Assembly: GCF_003862495.1 (NCBI RefSeq)
Contig: NZ_RRCH01000033.1
Coordinates: 1-64,000 of the forward strand
DNA length: 64,000 nucleotides
Source: Halocatena pleomorpha
GTDB lineage: Archaea > Halobacteriota > Halobacteria > Halobacteriales > Haloarculaceae
Direction: 5' to 3'
The position numbers and the translations under genes were made by a program. How positions within the stretch are numbered: position 1 is the first letter of the stretch; the number at the start of each line of letters is the position of its first letter. The notes beneath the pieces are model-generated. The model was given only the letters and a program-made list of their open reading frames with translations, was not told where the DNA came from and ran no database searches. Below, piece by piece: positions 18,550 through 27,889 of the stretch.

Positions 18550-19812
18550 CTAATTCATAAATTCCCCAATATTATTTTCACATTCTGACATTAAGCTATA
18601 ATACAGTTCATCAAAATTTTCTGAGAAGGACGTCGTCCCAACATGGTTTATACTGCCGGGATCCATATCGTCCTGGCTTACATTATTTGGTCGAGAGATT
18701 ATATCTGTTCTAATCCCGAGATCAGATAAGTTCTCTTGGACATCCTTGGTCGAAGAATCTGAGTGTAGATCGTCTGGATAGGCTCCAGTAGTCAAGAATA
18801 TATATTGTATATCTAGTTCATCATATCGCTTCTGCAAAGCGTGTAGCTGAAGAATTACGTTGTGTTTATTCCTTAATTTTCCTGAATTTATTTCTTTTTC
18901 ACCCTTAGTTTCGATGACAACTATTTTTTTCATACTATAATCGCATAGTACAATATCAAGTTCTTGCTCCATTTTAACTGGTTTAGTTAGTTCACAATTT
19001 AATTTTATTTCTTCAAATCCAAATTCAACACGTAATTTGAAAGCGAGGACAGCGTTGTATAGGAATTCTCCATTGTTATCTATCTCTAATGGTTTCCGCT
19101 CACCTTCATGACTAGCGATGAAATCATCACCCGTCTCAATCTCCGAAGGCGGATCTGATCCTGTTACGAGTTCCAATATATCGTATTCTTCAAATTTTTT
19201 GAATTCTCCGGGAATCGTATAATCTTCTGGGATCTTGTGAATCAAACCACTTCCTCCGAGTGCCCACAGATAATCTGGATTTTCCTTGATCTTTTGTGCA
19301 AGCCATGAGGACATGGATTGTTGGCACTCTTCACAGGCGTCGTTAGAGCCTTTGGCTGCGTAATCATCTGTAGCTGGAGTCTCAATTCCACTCATTTGAT
19401 CCTCAAGTGTGCTTCCAAGACGCGATCTTCCCAGATTGAACCCCAGAAGTGATTTCACTTGGCATGCATCGCAGTTCCCGAACGCATGTCTTAGATGAGT
19501 TAATGGATAACGAATATTTCCTCTCCCATATGGAATCATAGAATTGTCCTCGCACCAGACAGAGGCGATTAAGTCATCATCAAGGATCATATAGGAGAAA
19601 TTCCCATCGCCGCGATCTTGGTAATAGAAGGATAATAGACCCATCCTCCCAATATCGTCAAAAACACGTTGCTCTGCTATTTGAAAACTATTATTATCTT
19701 GAATTATAACATTATTTTCTCGAAGTATACTCAAAAACGCTGATTGTAGTCTTTCACTGTCTTTGCCTATGGTAAAGGTAAGACAATCACCCAATTGCTT
19801 TCCTTCTTTCAT
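18550..19812 (-). CDS. Putative PD-(D/E)xK nuclease, partner of Panacea protein
   Basis: A 420-residue protein. Near the N-terminus are mixed hydrophobic helices, then CDAC near residue 115 and CEEC near residue 160, which may hold a zinc ion. The C-terminal third contains ELDIVLCDYS followed by IVVIETKGE and a QLHAL helix. This is the D-ExK-Q arrangement of PD-(D/E)xK nucleases. It overlaps the upstream Panacea gene by 26 bases, so translation is coupled. The function is inferred: nuclease effector or toxin held by the Panacea partner. The AT-rich, ATA/AGA-rich coding style differs from neighbouring genes and suggests transfer. Confidence 0.7.
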   Translation of the reverse strand: MKEGKQLGDCLTFTIGKDSERLQSAFLSILRENNVIIQDNNSFQIAEQRVFDDIGRMGLLSFYYQDRGDGNFSYMILDDDLIASVWCEDNSMIPYGRGNIRYPLTHLRHAFGNCDACQVKSLLGFNLGRSRLGSTLEDQMSGIETPATDDYAAKGSNDACEECQQSMSSWLAQKIKENPDYLWALGGSGLIHKIPEDYTIPGEFKKFEEYDILELVTGSDPPSEIETGDDFIASHEGERKPLEIDNNGEFLYNAVLAFKLRVEFGFEEIKLNCELTKPVKMEQELDIVLCDYSMKKIVVIETKGEKEINSGKLRNKHNVILQLHALQKRYDELDIQYIFLTTGAYPDDLHSDSSTKDVQENLSDLGIRTDIISRPNNVSQDDMDPGSINHVGTTSFSENFDELYYSLMSECENNIGEFMN

Positions 19813-20263
19813 TCACATCTTGTTCCTGCAACAGCGGTGTATACTTCTCAATATCATGCAATTCGTCTAATTCGTAGACCGTTTCTACAAGTTCCTTTGT
19901 TGGTGTATTACTGAATTCTTGAATTATTTTATCTAAGATATTTCGTTCATCTGGAGTTAATTTCAATTCTTGACATTCGGTGTTAGATTTATACTGATAA
20001 AATGTACCGTTCTGAGATCGACCCGACAACTCAATAATTTCATGACCATCCATCTCCTTAACAGTGTCAACAATGTCTTCAGAGTAAGGACCGTAGTGGT
20101 ATTTAATATACTGGATGTTGGAAATCTGTCTTCTTCGTCTAATATAGGATTCTCTATCTGCCAAGTAAAGAAGCTTCACCAACTTTGTTCTGGTGAGTAC
20201 GTTACCCGAGAATTCACTCACGATATACTCAATCATATCGTTTATTTTAGCACCCCCGGGCAT
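19787..20263 (-). CDS. Panacea (DUF4065/SocA-like) domain protein, likely antitoxin
   Basis: The protein has the Panacea core: TRTKLVKLLYLADRESYIRR, then YIKYHYGPYSEDIVDTV. In bacteria and phages this domain acts as the antitoxin of diverse toxins (PanAT pairs) or as a proteolysis adaptor (SocA). Length of about 158 residues fits. The frame can begin at GTG 20284, but ATG 20263 (MPGGAKINDMIEYIV) is closer to the family start. The nuclease-like gene begins inside its last codons. The pair has the normal order of an antitoxin followed by its toxin. The role in this host is inferred. Confidence 0.8.
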   Translation of the reverse strand: MPGGAKINDMIEYIVSEFSGNVLTRTKLVKLLYLADRESYIRRRRQISNIQYIKYHYGPYSEDIVDTVKEMDGHEIIELSGRSQNGTFYQYKSNTECQELKLTPDERNILDKIIQEFSNTPTKELVETVYELDELHDIEKYTPLLQEQDVNERRKAIG

Positions 20264-20434
20264 TTCTCTAGTACTATTCAACACTTACATAGTGAAATAT
20301 TTTACTGTGGAGGAGATACTAGCTTCTATCTCAATTCCTTGTCTTACTCATCTTCTCCAAAATCCTTCTTCTAAATCCTCATTCCCACATTTTGCTTTCC
20401 TCGGCCGTGGTGAATCGCCAGACGTAGCTTGATT

Positions 20435-21178
20435 TCACGGGTTCAGGGACTGCTTGATGTTGTGAACTGCACACATCAAGATAAGCTCTCGAAATTCACC
20501 GTACCAAGTTCACGCACGCACGGCATCGCCGAGCGTGCGCTTGATCGTCGAGAAGACGGTTTCACACATCGTTCGTTGGCGGTATCGAGCGCGCGTTGTG
20601 CGCGTCGTAGGACCGGCAGTATGGTTACTGTGGCCGCGTTCGGTGGGAGCACGGCTAACGGCGACGGTCTCCGGGCGACGCTCGTCAGTCAGCTCGAATT
20701 CAAATACTGGCTCGGCGATGACGCGTATGCCGACTGGCATGCATCGACGGCAAACAGCAATTTCTCCACTATGCGTTCGATAAACTTCCAAGAATAGAGA
20801 ATCTACCGGGGTTAGCCAGCGCGAGCCGGTCGGCGGGCGTCGTGGGGATGCTGGTTGCTCAGGATCTTCATCAGGTTGAAGATCGATACGGAGAGATGGC
20901 AAAGAGCCTGTGGACGAACTGTCCGAACCGAGCCGCGTTCCGGTGAGGAGACATGGAAACCACTGATCTAGTATCGTCGGGAATTGGCCGTTACGAGATG
21001 AAACGTCAGTCACTGACCGAAGGTACGGATGCGACCAGCCAACGTGTATCGAAGACCATGGCCGTCCAACAGCCGCTGGTCTCAGGAGACCTAATGAGCC
21101 TCGACGTAGGCGAAGCGTTGATCCAGTCGCGCGATAGCTGGTGGCTCGGCAAGCTCGGTGAGCCATCCGGACAAGCAA
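20435..21178 (-). pseudogene. IS5-like transposase relic
   Basis: The clearest part is the C-terminus: RYRQRTMCETVFSTIKRTLG, an in-frame TGA at 20510-20512, then TWYGEFRELILMCAVHNIKQ. This is the last catalytic Glu region and tail of a haloarchaeal IS5-type transposase. The rest, up to about 21178, is broken into three frames with several stops. It is long dead. Confidence 0.65.
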
Positions 21179-21321
21179 CAGCAGGAGACGACTCCCGGTG
21201 CCAGAGAACGGGGTTGATATCTCCAGTCGGCCAAGGACCGATTACAGCGATTCACCCGCCATCAGCTGAACAACGGTGATCCGTGATTACGGTCAGAGAA
21301 ATCACTGTGTTGGATAGGATT

Positions 21322-21345
21322 GAGTTTGCCTTTAGAGGCAAACTC
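21322..21345. other. Perfect 10-bp hairpin
   Basis: GAGTTTGCCT and AGGCAAACTC are separated by TTAG. It lies directly before the first copy of a repeated box (21344-21366) and about 200 bases before a small zinc-ribbon gene. It may be a terminator or an operator. Confidence 0.6.
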
Positions 21346-21496
21346 TGTATAACATGATGCGGTCAAGCACCAATTACCTGGTTAGGTAATGTAGTACTTA
21401 GTTGTTTCGATTTTCAGGAGAAAATTTATATTGGTACAGTGACCCATATAATTTGGTGTCTCACCACGAGACATCTGTATAACATGAGCGGTCAAC
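21344..21496 (+). repeat. Two direct copies of a CTGTATAACATGA box
   Basis: CTGTATAACATGATGCGGTC begins at 21344 and CTGTATAACATGAGCGGTCA at 21475; they differ by one indel. The second lies about 50 bases before the small gene at 21545. The copies may be a duplicated promoter or leader. Confidence 0.6.
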
Positions 21497-21544
21497 TACC
21501 CTTCGGTCGGCGTATAGCGCCATCGATCATCGTGGTGATGATCA

Positions 21545-21664
21545 ATGGTTAACATGGACATTCGATGTCCAGAATGCGATGAACCAATGCTGATGATCAG
21601 CGGCGGTAGATACGAATGTCCAAATGGACATGGGATCTTTGATCCCAGCGACTACAGCAAGTAG
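21545..21664 (+). CDS. Small CPxC zinc-ribbon protein, 39 residues
   Basis: The frame starts MVNMDIRCPECDEPML and ends in PSDYSK. It contains CPEC and then ECPNGH, so it can form one complete zinc site (C-x2-C, C-x3-H). Haloarchaea encode many such very small zinc-finger proteins, some with regulatory effects. The ATG at 21545 or the one three codons later could start it. The duplicated box upstream may be its promoter region. Confidence 0.55.
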   Translation: MVNMDIRCPECDEPMLMISGGRYECPNGHGIFDPSDYSK

Positions 21665-21885
21665 GAACCTATAACCGTTGACCGGTTGCAGAGAAGATGA
21701 CATGATGTAGACCAGTTGGTCTGTGGCGATAAGCCGCCATATCATCTTCAGAATCAGACGCCTATGGGTACGATCGAATATGTCGGCAACGCGCCGAACT
21801 TCCCATCACAGTGGGATTGTCGCCCACGTATCCATATCATTTTACAGGAGAATGCGTGATAGTGCGATTGATAGATCCCCACTCT

Positions 21886-22194
21886 TCACTCAATGGTCCG
21901 TTCGTCAATTACATCCCACATTTCAAGCGTATCCAGTTCAAGATGCTTGCGCTGGATTTTACCATCAGGATATTGAACATATTCTATTTTCTCAGGCGGA
22001 GCATCCTCCTCATTATCGACTGAATGCCACACCCTCACTAAACAATTCCCCGTGCCCCAGATGGTGATTTGTGTCGTGATATTCTCCTCGGGCCAGCCTT
22101 CATCAATCAATCGTTGTCTCAGGTCTGCTGCAATCGTTCGTGGATCGGGTTGGGCATCTATCGGGCTTACACTCATCGTCTTAGTATACTCCAT
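21886..22194 (-). CDS. Hypothetical protein, 102 residues
   Basis: A short acidic protein with helix (TIAADLRQRLIDEGWPEENI) and strand (ITTQITIWGTGNCLVRVWHS) segments, then IEYVQYPDGKIQRK. No family is recognised. The open frame extends to 22227. ATG 22194 is preferred because TATGTATAC lies about 25 bases upstream, as in leaderless haloarchaeal transcripts; ATG 22176 (MSVSPIDAQ) is an alternative. It stands alone between relics. Confidence 0.6.
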   Translation of the reverse strand: MEYTKTMSVSPIDAQPDPRTIAADLRQRLIDEGWPEENITTQITIWGTGNCLVRVWHSVDNEEDAPPEKIEYVQYPDGKIQRKHLELDTLEMWDVIDERTIE

Positions 22195-22763
22195 TGAGCC
22201 AAGATATTGTATACATAACGGTATCATCGATTAATTAGTCATGTGTGAAAATAAGTCGTTTCCGACTCATTCGTCTTCTTCCAATGTTCTCGTCACCCAT
22301 TACGGCGAAAATGACCAAAGTAATAAAATAACATATCATATCGTCGTACTGTGTTCATCGGTCTAAATCATCGTTGTGCAGCCCTGGTCGGCGTGTAATA
22401 GGGCGGATCCTATTTCAGCACGGCATCTAGACTGACATCTCATGTTAGTGTAGATATAATATCCTGTCCGACTTTCTACTTGTTGAAGACATTTTTGACC
22501 CACATTTTGGGTATTTCTTTTCAGTTAGGGCCATATGAGTTCTCCTTTGTTGCCGATTCCTCGACGATACCGTTCTTGGTTTCGATAGCACATGGTTTGA
22601 GGGAGTCTGCTTGTTGCAGGCTTCCGTTTCAATACATCCAAGACAGTCACGTTCACCCATGTATAAGCTCCACAAAGCTTATTTAATATCCATATAGAGC
22701 TGGAATTGGGTTAAGAGATACGCTCATTCAGCACAAGCCAAGTCCCTCAACCCGTGGAGGGCC
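22195..22763. other. Mostly gene-free stretch with a possible dead small zinc-finger gene
   Basis: On the minus strand at 22445-22534 the frame MALTEKKYPKCGSKM resembles the start of a small CPxCG zinc-finger protein in which the first Cys has become Tyr. It is only 29 codons long. Nothing else gene-like is visible. Confidence 0.3.
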
Positions 22764-22873
22764 ATCACGACGCTCTATCACACCTAACTAGATCACGGAT
22801 ATCCCCCTGTTTTCGAGCTGTAAATAGAGGGACGGACAGGGGTCGAATCCTGCTGTTCCGACGGAAGCAGTCG
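22764..22873 (+). repeat. Long-range direct repeat, left copy
   Basis: About 110 bases that match 56087-56194 in the same orientation, with TTTCGAGCTGTAAATAGAGG and CCTGCTGTTCCGACGGAAGC as best-conserved blocks. There is no open frame in common, so it looks like a non-coding element. Confidence 0.7.
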
Positions 22874-23805
22874 TCAGCAGTGGCGAACAATGTCTTTTAC
22901 TATTGTTCGTCACGGGCAAACTCACGTGCGCATCTAGACGAGAACAAATCGAAATGAGAGCACGAATGAGACACACGTCTATAACTGTTCCATCGGAGGA
23001 TTCTTCATCTTGGAGTTGGTGTGTTCCGAGCGCAACTGATCAGTTGGCTCACGATCAGGAAACACTGGAAGTGGTGGTGTGTGATCCCCAGTTCGCCACG
23101 TAGTTTTTCACTTGTAATCAGGGGTGTCTGCACCGGTCGATCGGAACACACCGATACCGATGCTGCCAAATGACGTGTGGACAGCTACAGAGCACTGACC
23201 CCGTCGATCGGACCATGATTGCAGCTTGTCGTGGGATGACTAGGAGATTGTGTACTCGCCGTCATTGGCACCCAGGCTGTTGGTTTGCTCGTGAAATCCG
23301 GTGTATGTTTTATGAGGCCCCCAGATCAGTTGCAACCAGCTGGCACCCCACTATAGATGTGCCTGTTAGCATTCAGTCGATCGGCGTCATCGTGGTCGAG
23401 GAGATCGTCACGTAGGAGTACAGACTACGGAGCATATCGGGGAATAGAGTCGCATAGCACCCCATCGCATATTCCATTCAGATCACAGCGATACAACGCT
23501 GCTCGAAGAGCCATCCTCTGCGTGGGCGGCCCCTTATAAACAATCTGATTGTCGATATATATTAGTAAACTTTACTTGAAAAAATGATATTCTAATCATG
23601 GATTCGTCCGACTCTAATCGTTCGATTGAGGTCTCGTTCCATCGCTTCCGGCACAGATTGGTGTGTCTGAGACCGAATAGGTATTGTGCAATAACCAGCC
23701 CGATCGCGCAACTCATCACGGTTGGATTCGGTGTATACAGAAACTGGTCCCACTGATCGAACGCTTACTGTCGCTCTCAACCGATCGTGGCGATGTCGTC
23801 TGTGA
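22874..23805. other. Gene-free stretch
   Basis: About 930 bases in which I find no supportable gene on either strand. It probably consists of decayed insertion-sequence and integrase flanks. Confidence 0.5.
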
Positions 23806-24090
23806 TCAGTCCATGGGGAGCCCCAGACCGCCACTCATCACGGAGCCATCAGTAGGGGTTGTCTCGGCTGTGGCTGTGGTCTGTGCCACTCCCTGTTGTC
23901 CGATCGTGCTCCCAATCAGCGTCTGGTGGGCTCGGCGGAGGCGTTCTGAGAGTGCTTGGTGGGAGATGTCCAAGGTCTCGGCCACCGTCTCAAGGCCAAC
24001 GTCGCGTGGCACCTTGAAGTAGCCCATGTTGTCGGCTTGAGTAAGGGCCCTGTGTTGGGCGCTGGTCAGGCCATAGAGTGTGGACTGTTC
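23806..24090 (-). pseudogene. C-terminal fragment of an HTH-10 (Bat-type) regulator
   Basis: The frame begins without a start as EQSTLYGLTSAQHRALTQAD and continues GYFKVPRDVGLETVAETLDI and SHQALSERLRRAHQTLI. This is the HTH-10 DNA-binding domain of bacterio-opsin-activator-like regulators. The N-terminal sensor part is missing. The break coincides with the start of an integrase fragment on the other strand. Confidence 0.75.
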
Positions 24091-24093
24091 GTC

Positions 24094-24266
24094 GTCAACG
24101 GTTTGAATCGAGACGACAGCTACGACTGGGGAACAGCTCGCGATCCAACCGTCGACCTCTTGGAGGCGTACATAGAGAGCCGTTCTGAGCGCGGAGATCT
24201 GAGTGACTCATCTGTCGACACACTCCGCTATCGGCTCGCGAACTACGTCCGCACCTACAACCAGAG
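24094..24266 (+). pseudogene. Second integrase fragment
   Basis: The frame gives DDSYDWGTARDPTVDLLEAY and SDSSVDTLRYRLANYVRTY, closely matching the SAM-like domain of the broken integrase at 16647-17567. It ends abruptly at 24266, exactly where the left inverted repeat begins. Confidence 0.8.
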
Positions 24267-24370
24267 GTCGGCTAGGTGGATTCGTCATGCATAGCCACTG
24301 GCGAAATTTAGACTGCCGATATAGATTTCGAGCCAAATCGTGCATGAGCAATCCACCCTCCTGAAGAGGA
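24267..24370. repeat. Left inverted repeat of a 14.3-kb segment
   Basis: The outer 44 bases, starting GTCGGCTAGGT and containing TTCGTCATGCATAGCCAC, match the reverse complement of 38537-38581 with three mismatches and one gap. Weaker similarity continues inward to about 24370. Confidence 0.75.
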
Positions 24371-24472
24371 TCCTTTGGCACCATTTCAACCAATCCTTCA
24401 TGAATTGGTACGTAATCTACTACTTCCTTACATTGATATAGTTGGCTAGAATGTTGTTTATAGTGATCCTTT

Positions 24473-27400
24473 ATGACTGAGCCTTTCTCGCTGATTTCAG
24501 GACCCGATCCGGCTGAAGCGACAAAGCGAGCATTCAGCTGGGCTTCCGATACGGCTGCGGATGATCCCAACACCATTCTTTGTTTGACACAAAGTCGCGA
24601 ACGAGCGGACCATCTTTCACGCCAATGGCGAGAAGAGGAAGATCCTGTTCGTTTCACCGCAACAACGATAGACCAGTACATCGGTACGCTGTACGAACGG
24701 GCGAGTGTCTCAGTCGCCAGGAGTTCCCTGGCGAAGCCAGATCGGCTTCGTCTCGTTGAAGCAGCAATCGAACGATTCGAGGCGGATAGTGGCCCGTTTT
24801 CCAACGTTCAACAGCCGTCGAACGACCTCGTCGATCAGGTGCAGGGGTTGTTCTCGTTACTCGAGTACGCCGGGTACTCCTCTTCAGATGCAATCGAACA
24901 CGCACTACACTGCGCGGGAACGATGGGTGATGAGGGAATCGATCCCGACCTCTATGGATCGTTCCGCGATGAGGAACCTGACACCCTCAACGGAGCACTC
25001 GCCGAGCAGGCCGCGACCGTCTCCAATCTCTATTCGGCGTATCGAGAGCTACGTGACGAAATTCATCCGTTGTGGACGGCAGAACCCCCGGAGCAATACC
25101 TGGAGTTACTTGACCAGGAACTCCTCGTAGACACACTCCCGGCCTCCGTCGACGCTGTAATTCTGGACGGGTTGACTCGACTTGCGCCCGCTGAGCGAGA
25201 GGCAATCGCCCGAATCGCGAGGAATCGTCCTACTGTAGCGGTCGTTCCGCTCGTACACGATTCGATGAGCGGCACTGGGATTGATCTCGGTGTGAAACGC
25301 GCACTTCAGGTATTTCTCTCGATCGGCTTTACGCTCGATTACAGTACCCCAACGTCTACTGACCACGAACGAATCGACGCCATCAGAAGTCTCCAAACCC
25401 CAACTCACACTGGATCCACGTACTACCCAACCGACGTGGGGATAGAATGGCTCGAGCCATCGACGGAACGAGAGGAGGTGCGGACGACCGCTCGACGCGT
25501 TCGGGAGATGCTTGCGCGTGATAGCGTCAGGCCGGCCGATATTGGCATCGTTGTTACCGACCGGTCGACCTATCGGGGCATCTTGAGCGAAACGCTCACC
25601 GGGTACGATGTCCCGTTCACGTTCACGAACGACATCGGTATCGAACAGACGCTCGTCGGGAGTGCTCTCGAAGCTCTCCTCAACCTCGCTGACGACGATC
25701 CGAAGGGCAGCTCACTCGGAGCCCTTTGCTCGAACGTCTTTGTTTCGTTGAGCGACCTCGACATCGACGCGCCAGCTATCAACTCTGCCCGAGACAATGC
25801 CTCTACGGACTCGCTTCAGGGAATTCTCGAGGAACTCGAAGAGGCTGGAGCGATTGAGACAGCAGAGGGTATCGACCGTCTCAACGACGCGGTCGCCCCA
25901 GCTGACGATTCCCTCGCTGAGTACGCGATGTCGCTTCGAGAGATGCTTTCGCGTCTCGGCATCGAAGATGCCGTCGAAGGATATGGTTCGCCGGACGAAC
26001 CAACCGGGTCACACCAGCCTGCTTACGAAAAATCAGCGTGGTCGTCCATAGAGAGCGTGCTATCTTCCCTCGAAACGATCGCCCCTCATCTTCCTGATGG
26101 CGACCAACCGGGCCGCGTCCATCGGGCACTCCGAGCGGAGCTCGTGGGTGGGCCAGACCAACGAGATGGATACGTCCGTGTCCTTCCGCTGGCCGAAGCT
26201 GAAATGACGTCGTTCGATCACTTGTTCGTCTTGGGATTGACGTCAGGCTACTTCCCCAGCGAACAGGACACTATGGCGTTCTTCGGCGCAATCAACGACG
26301 CCGACGAGGAGTTCAGCCGGGCCCACACCGGCCGACGAGCACGGTACATCTTGGGGACGCTGTTGACCGGGTCCAGAAACGTAGTTCTCTCGACGCCCCG
26401 CCACACCGTCGACGGTACTGAACACGTCCCCGCACCGGTGGTATCGGAACTTCAGGAATCCGTCCAAGCACCGGAGGAGTCCGAAGAGCCATCTGACCAA
26501 GCACCCATCGTCTCCGCTGAAGACGTTCAGCGAGAATACGCAATGTGGGCTGGAGGGCAACAGTTCGATTCCCCGACCCGTGCTGTTGATGGCCTGAACA
26601 CCACCGAGGCCCTCTCAGATGATGCTCAAGTCTTCGCTATTCAGGGTTTGAATACGGTCTGGCGACGGTCTCAGCCTGAACTGACCGTCCACGATGCACA
26701 GATCGGGGGGATCCTCGACGACGTGTTCCCAGCTTGGCGCCGGGGTCCGTATAGCCCTAGTGCGCTGGAAGATTACGCGAGGTGCCCGTTCGTTTTCATG
26801 GCAAAGCGCATTCTCGGCTTCGAAGAGGATTACGGCGAAGAAAACGACATCAGTCGTGCCGACCGGGGAACCTACGTACACAACATGCTGGCGGAATTTC
26901 ACCGCGAGCTCCGTGAGGACACCCACGTCCCCGTCGACCTGAACCGGTCCGACGAGGACCGCCTCGAGGACGCACTACTCCACGCAGCTCTCGACCGACT
27001 TGATACTCTCGGCGACGTCGAAACGCCGTTTGCCCAACGAACAGTCACTAGATTACTCGCCGGACTCGGATCGCCCGTGGACAACCCGTACTATGGAACG
27101 CACGGCAGCGATGACGTGAGAGGTCTTTTCGGCCGCTTTCTCGACGAGGAGCTCGACGCCCATGAATCGGCTCAAGCCCGAGCGACCTACTTCGAGGCCG
27201 CGATAAACCTCGATTACGAAGACGTCGAATTACTCCAGGACGGGCCCGTTAGCATAGACACTCCACACGGGCAGGTGGAGGTTCACGGGATCGCGGATCG
27301 GGTCGACGTCGTCGATGGGGACTCGCGAGGAATCCACGTCCGTGACTACAAGACCGGTAGCACGCCGTCCCGGAACGACGTCACTCTCGGAACGAAGCTC

Positions 27401-27889
27401 CAGTTGCCCATGTATGGGCTCGTCCTTGAGTCCGTCTTGGAAGAGGAAACTGGGATTTCTCACGAGATGCTTGGGGGATCGTACTACAAGCTCAAATCGC
27501 CCGACGAGATCGGCGCCCTCACTGCAGAGGTTTCCTCCCGCGAGGCCGTTGATGACGAGGCTGGCACCCCAATGCTTCCGCCGCCGTCGCAGCCTTGGCG
27601 GCTGCCGTTCGACTCACGCAGAGAGTTCACCCGTCTCGTTCGCGATGTGACTCCTGCCCGTCTTGGAAAGATCGCGACCGGGATCGAAAACGGAGCCTTC
27701 CACCCGACGCTGCTTTCCGAGGATCTCGCGAACTGTAAGGATTGCTCCTTCAGGGATGCCTGCGACGTTCGTCACCATCATCAGCAAGATACCATAGCAG
27801 AGTTGGACGAAACCCGCCACTACGTTTCGGAGCGGGCTCGGGACGTAGAACTGGACCTCGACGCATACGCTCCAATGGGGGATGACTAA
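24473..27889 (+). CDS. AddB-like nuclease subunit with Fe-S cysteines
   Basis: A 1138-residue protein related to the AddB subunit of helicase-nucleases that process double-strand breaks. The N-terminal half is a UvrD-like fold without a good Walker A (LISGPDPAEATKRAF), as in many AddB proteins with an inactive helicase. The C-terminal nuclease shows HGIADRVDVV and HVRDYKTGS near residue 957, followed by QLPMYGL. One Cys near residue 770 (YARCPFVF) and three near 1087-1097 (CKDCSFRDAC) form the AddB-type 4Fe-4S staple. The stop overlaps the next ATG by one base, so the two proteins are made together. Confidence 0.85.
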   Translation: MTEPFSLISGPDPAEATKRAFSWASDTAADDPNTILCLTQSRERADHLSRQWREEEDPVRFTATTIDQYIGTLYERASVSVARSSLAKPDRLRLVEAAIERFEADSGPFSNVQQPSNDLVDQVQGLFSLLEYAGYSSSDAIEHALHCAGTMGDEGIDPDLYGSFRDEEPDTLNGALAEQAATVSNLYSAYRELRDEIHPLWTAEPPEQYLELLDQELLVDTLPASVDAVILDGLTRLAPAEREAIARIARNRPTVAVVPLVHDSMSGTGIDLGVKRALQVFLSIGFTLDYSTPTSTDHERIDAIRSLQTPTHTGSTYYPTDVGIEWLEPSTEREEVRTTARRVREMLARDSVRPADIGIVVTDRSTYRGILSETLTGYDVPFTFTNDIGIEQTLVGSALEALLNLADDDPKGSSLGALCSNVFVSLSDLDIDAPAINSARDNASTDSLQGILEELEEAGAIETAEGIDRLNDAVAPADDSLAEYAMSLREMLSRLGIEDAVEGYGSPDEPTGSHQPAYEKSAWSSIESVLSSLETIAPHLPDGDQPGRVHRALRAELVGGPDQRDGYVRVLPLAEAEMTSFDHLFVLGLTSGYFPSEQDTMAFFGAINDADEEFSRAHTGRRARYILGTLLTGSRNVVLSTPRHTVDGTEHVPAPVVSELQESVQAPEESEEPSDQAPIVSAEDVQREYAMWAGGQQFDSPTRAVDGLNTTEALSDDAQVFAIQGLNTVWRRSQPELTVHDAQIGGILDDVFPAWRRGPYSPSALEDYARCPFVFMAKRILGFEEDYGEENDISRADRGTYVHNMLAEFHRELREDTHVPVDLNRSDEDRLEDALLHAALDRLDTLGDVETPFAQRTVTRLLAGLGSPVDNPYYGTHGSDDVRGLFGRFLDEELDAHESAQARATYFEAAINLDYEDVELLQDGPVSIDTPHGQVEVHGIADRVDVVDGDSRGIHVRDYKTGSTPSRNDVTLGTKLQLPMYGLVLESVLEEETGISHEMLGGSYYKLKSPDEIGALTAEVSSREAVDDEAGTPMLPPPSQPWRLPFDSRREFTRLVRDVTPARLGKIATGIENGAFHPTLLSEDLANCKDCSFRDACDVRHHHQQDTIAELDETRHYVSERARDVELDLDAYAPMGDD

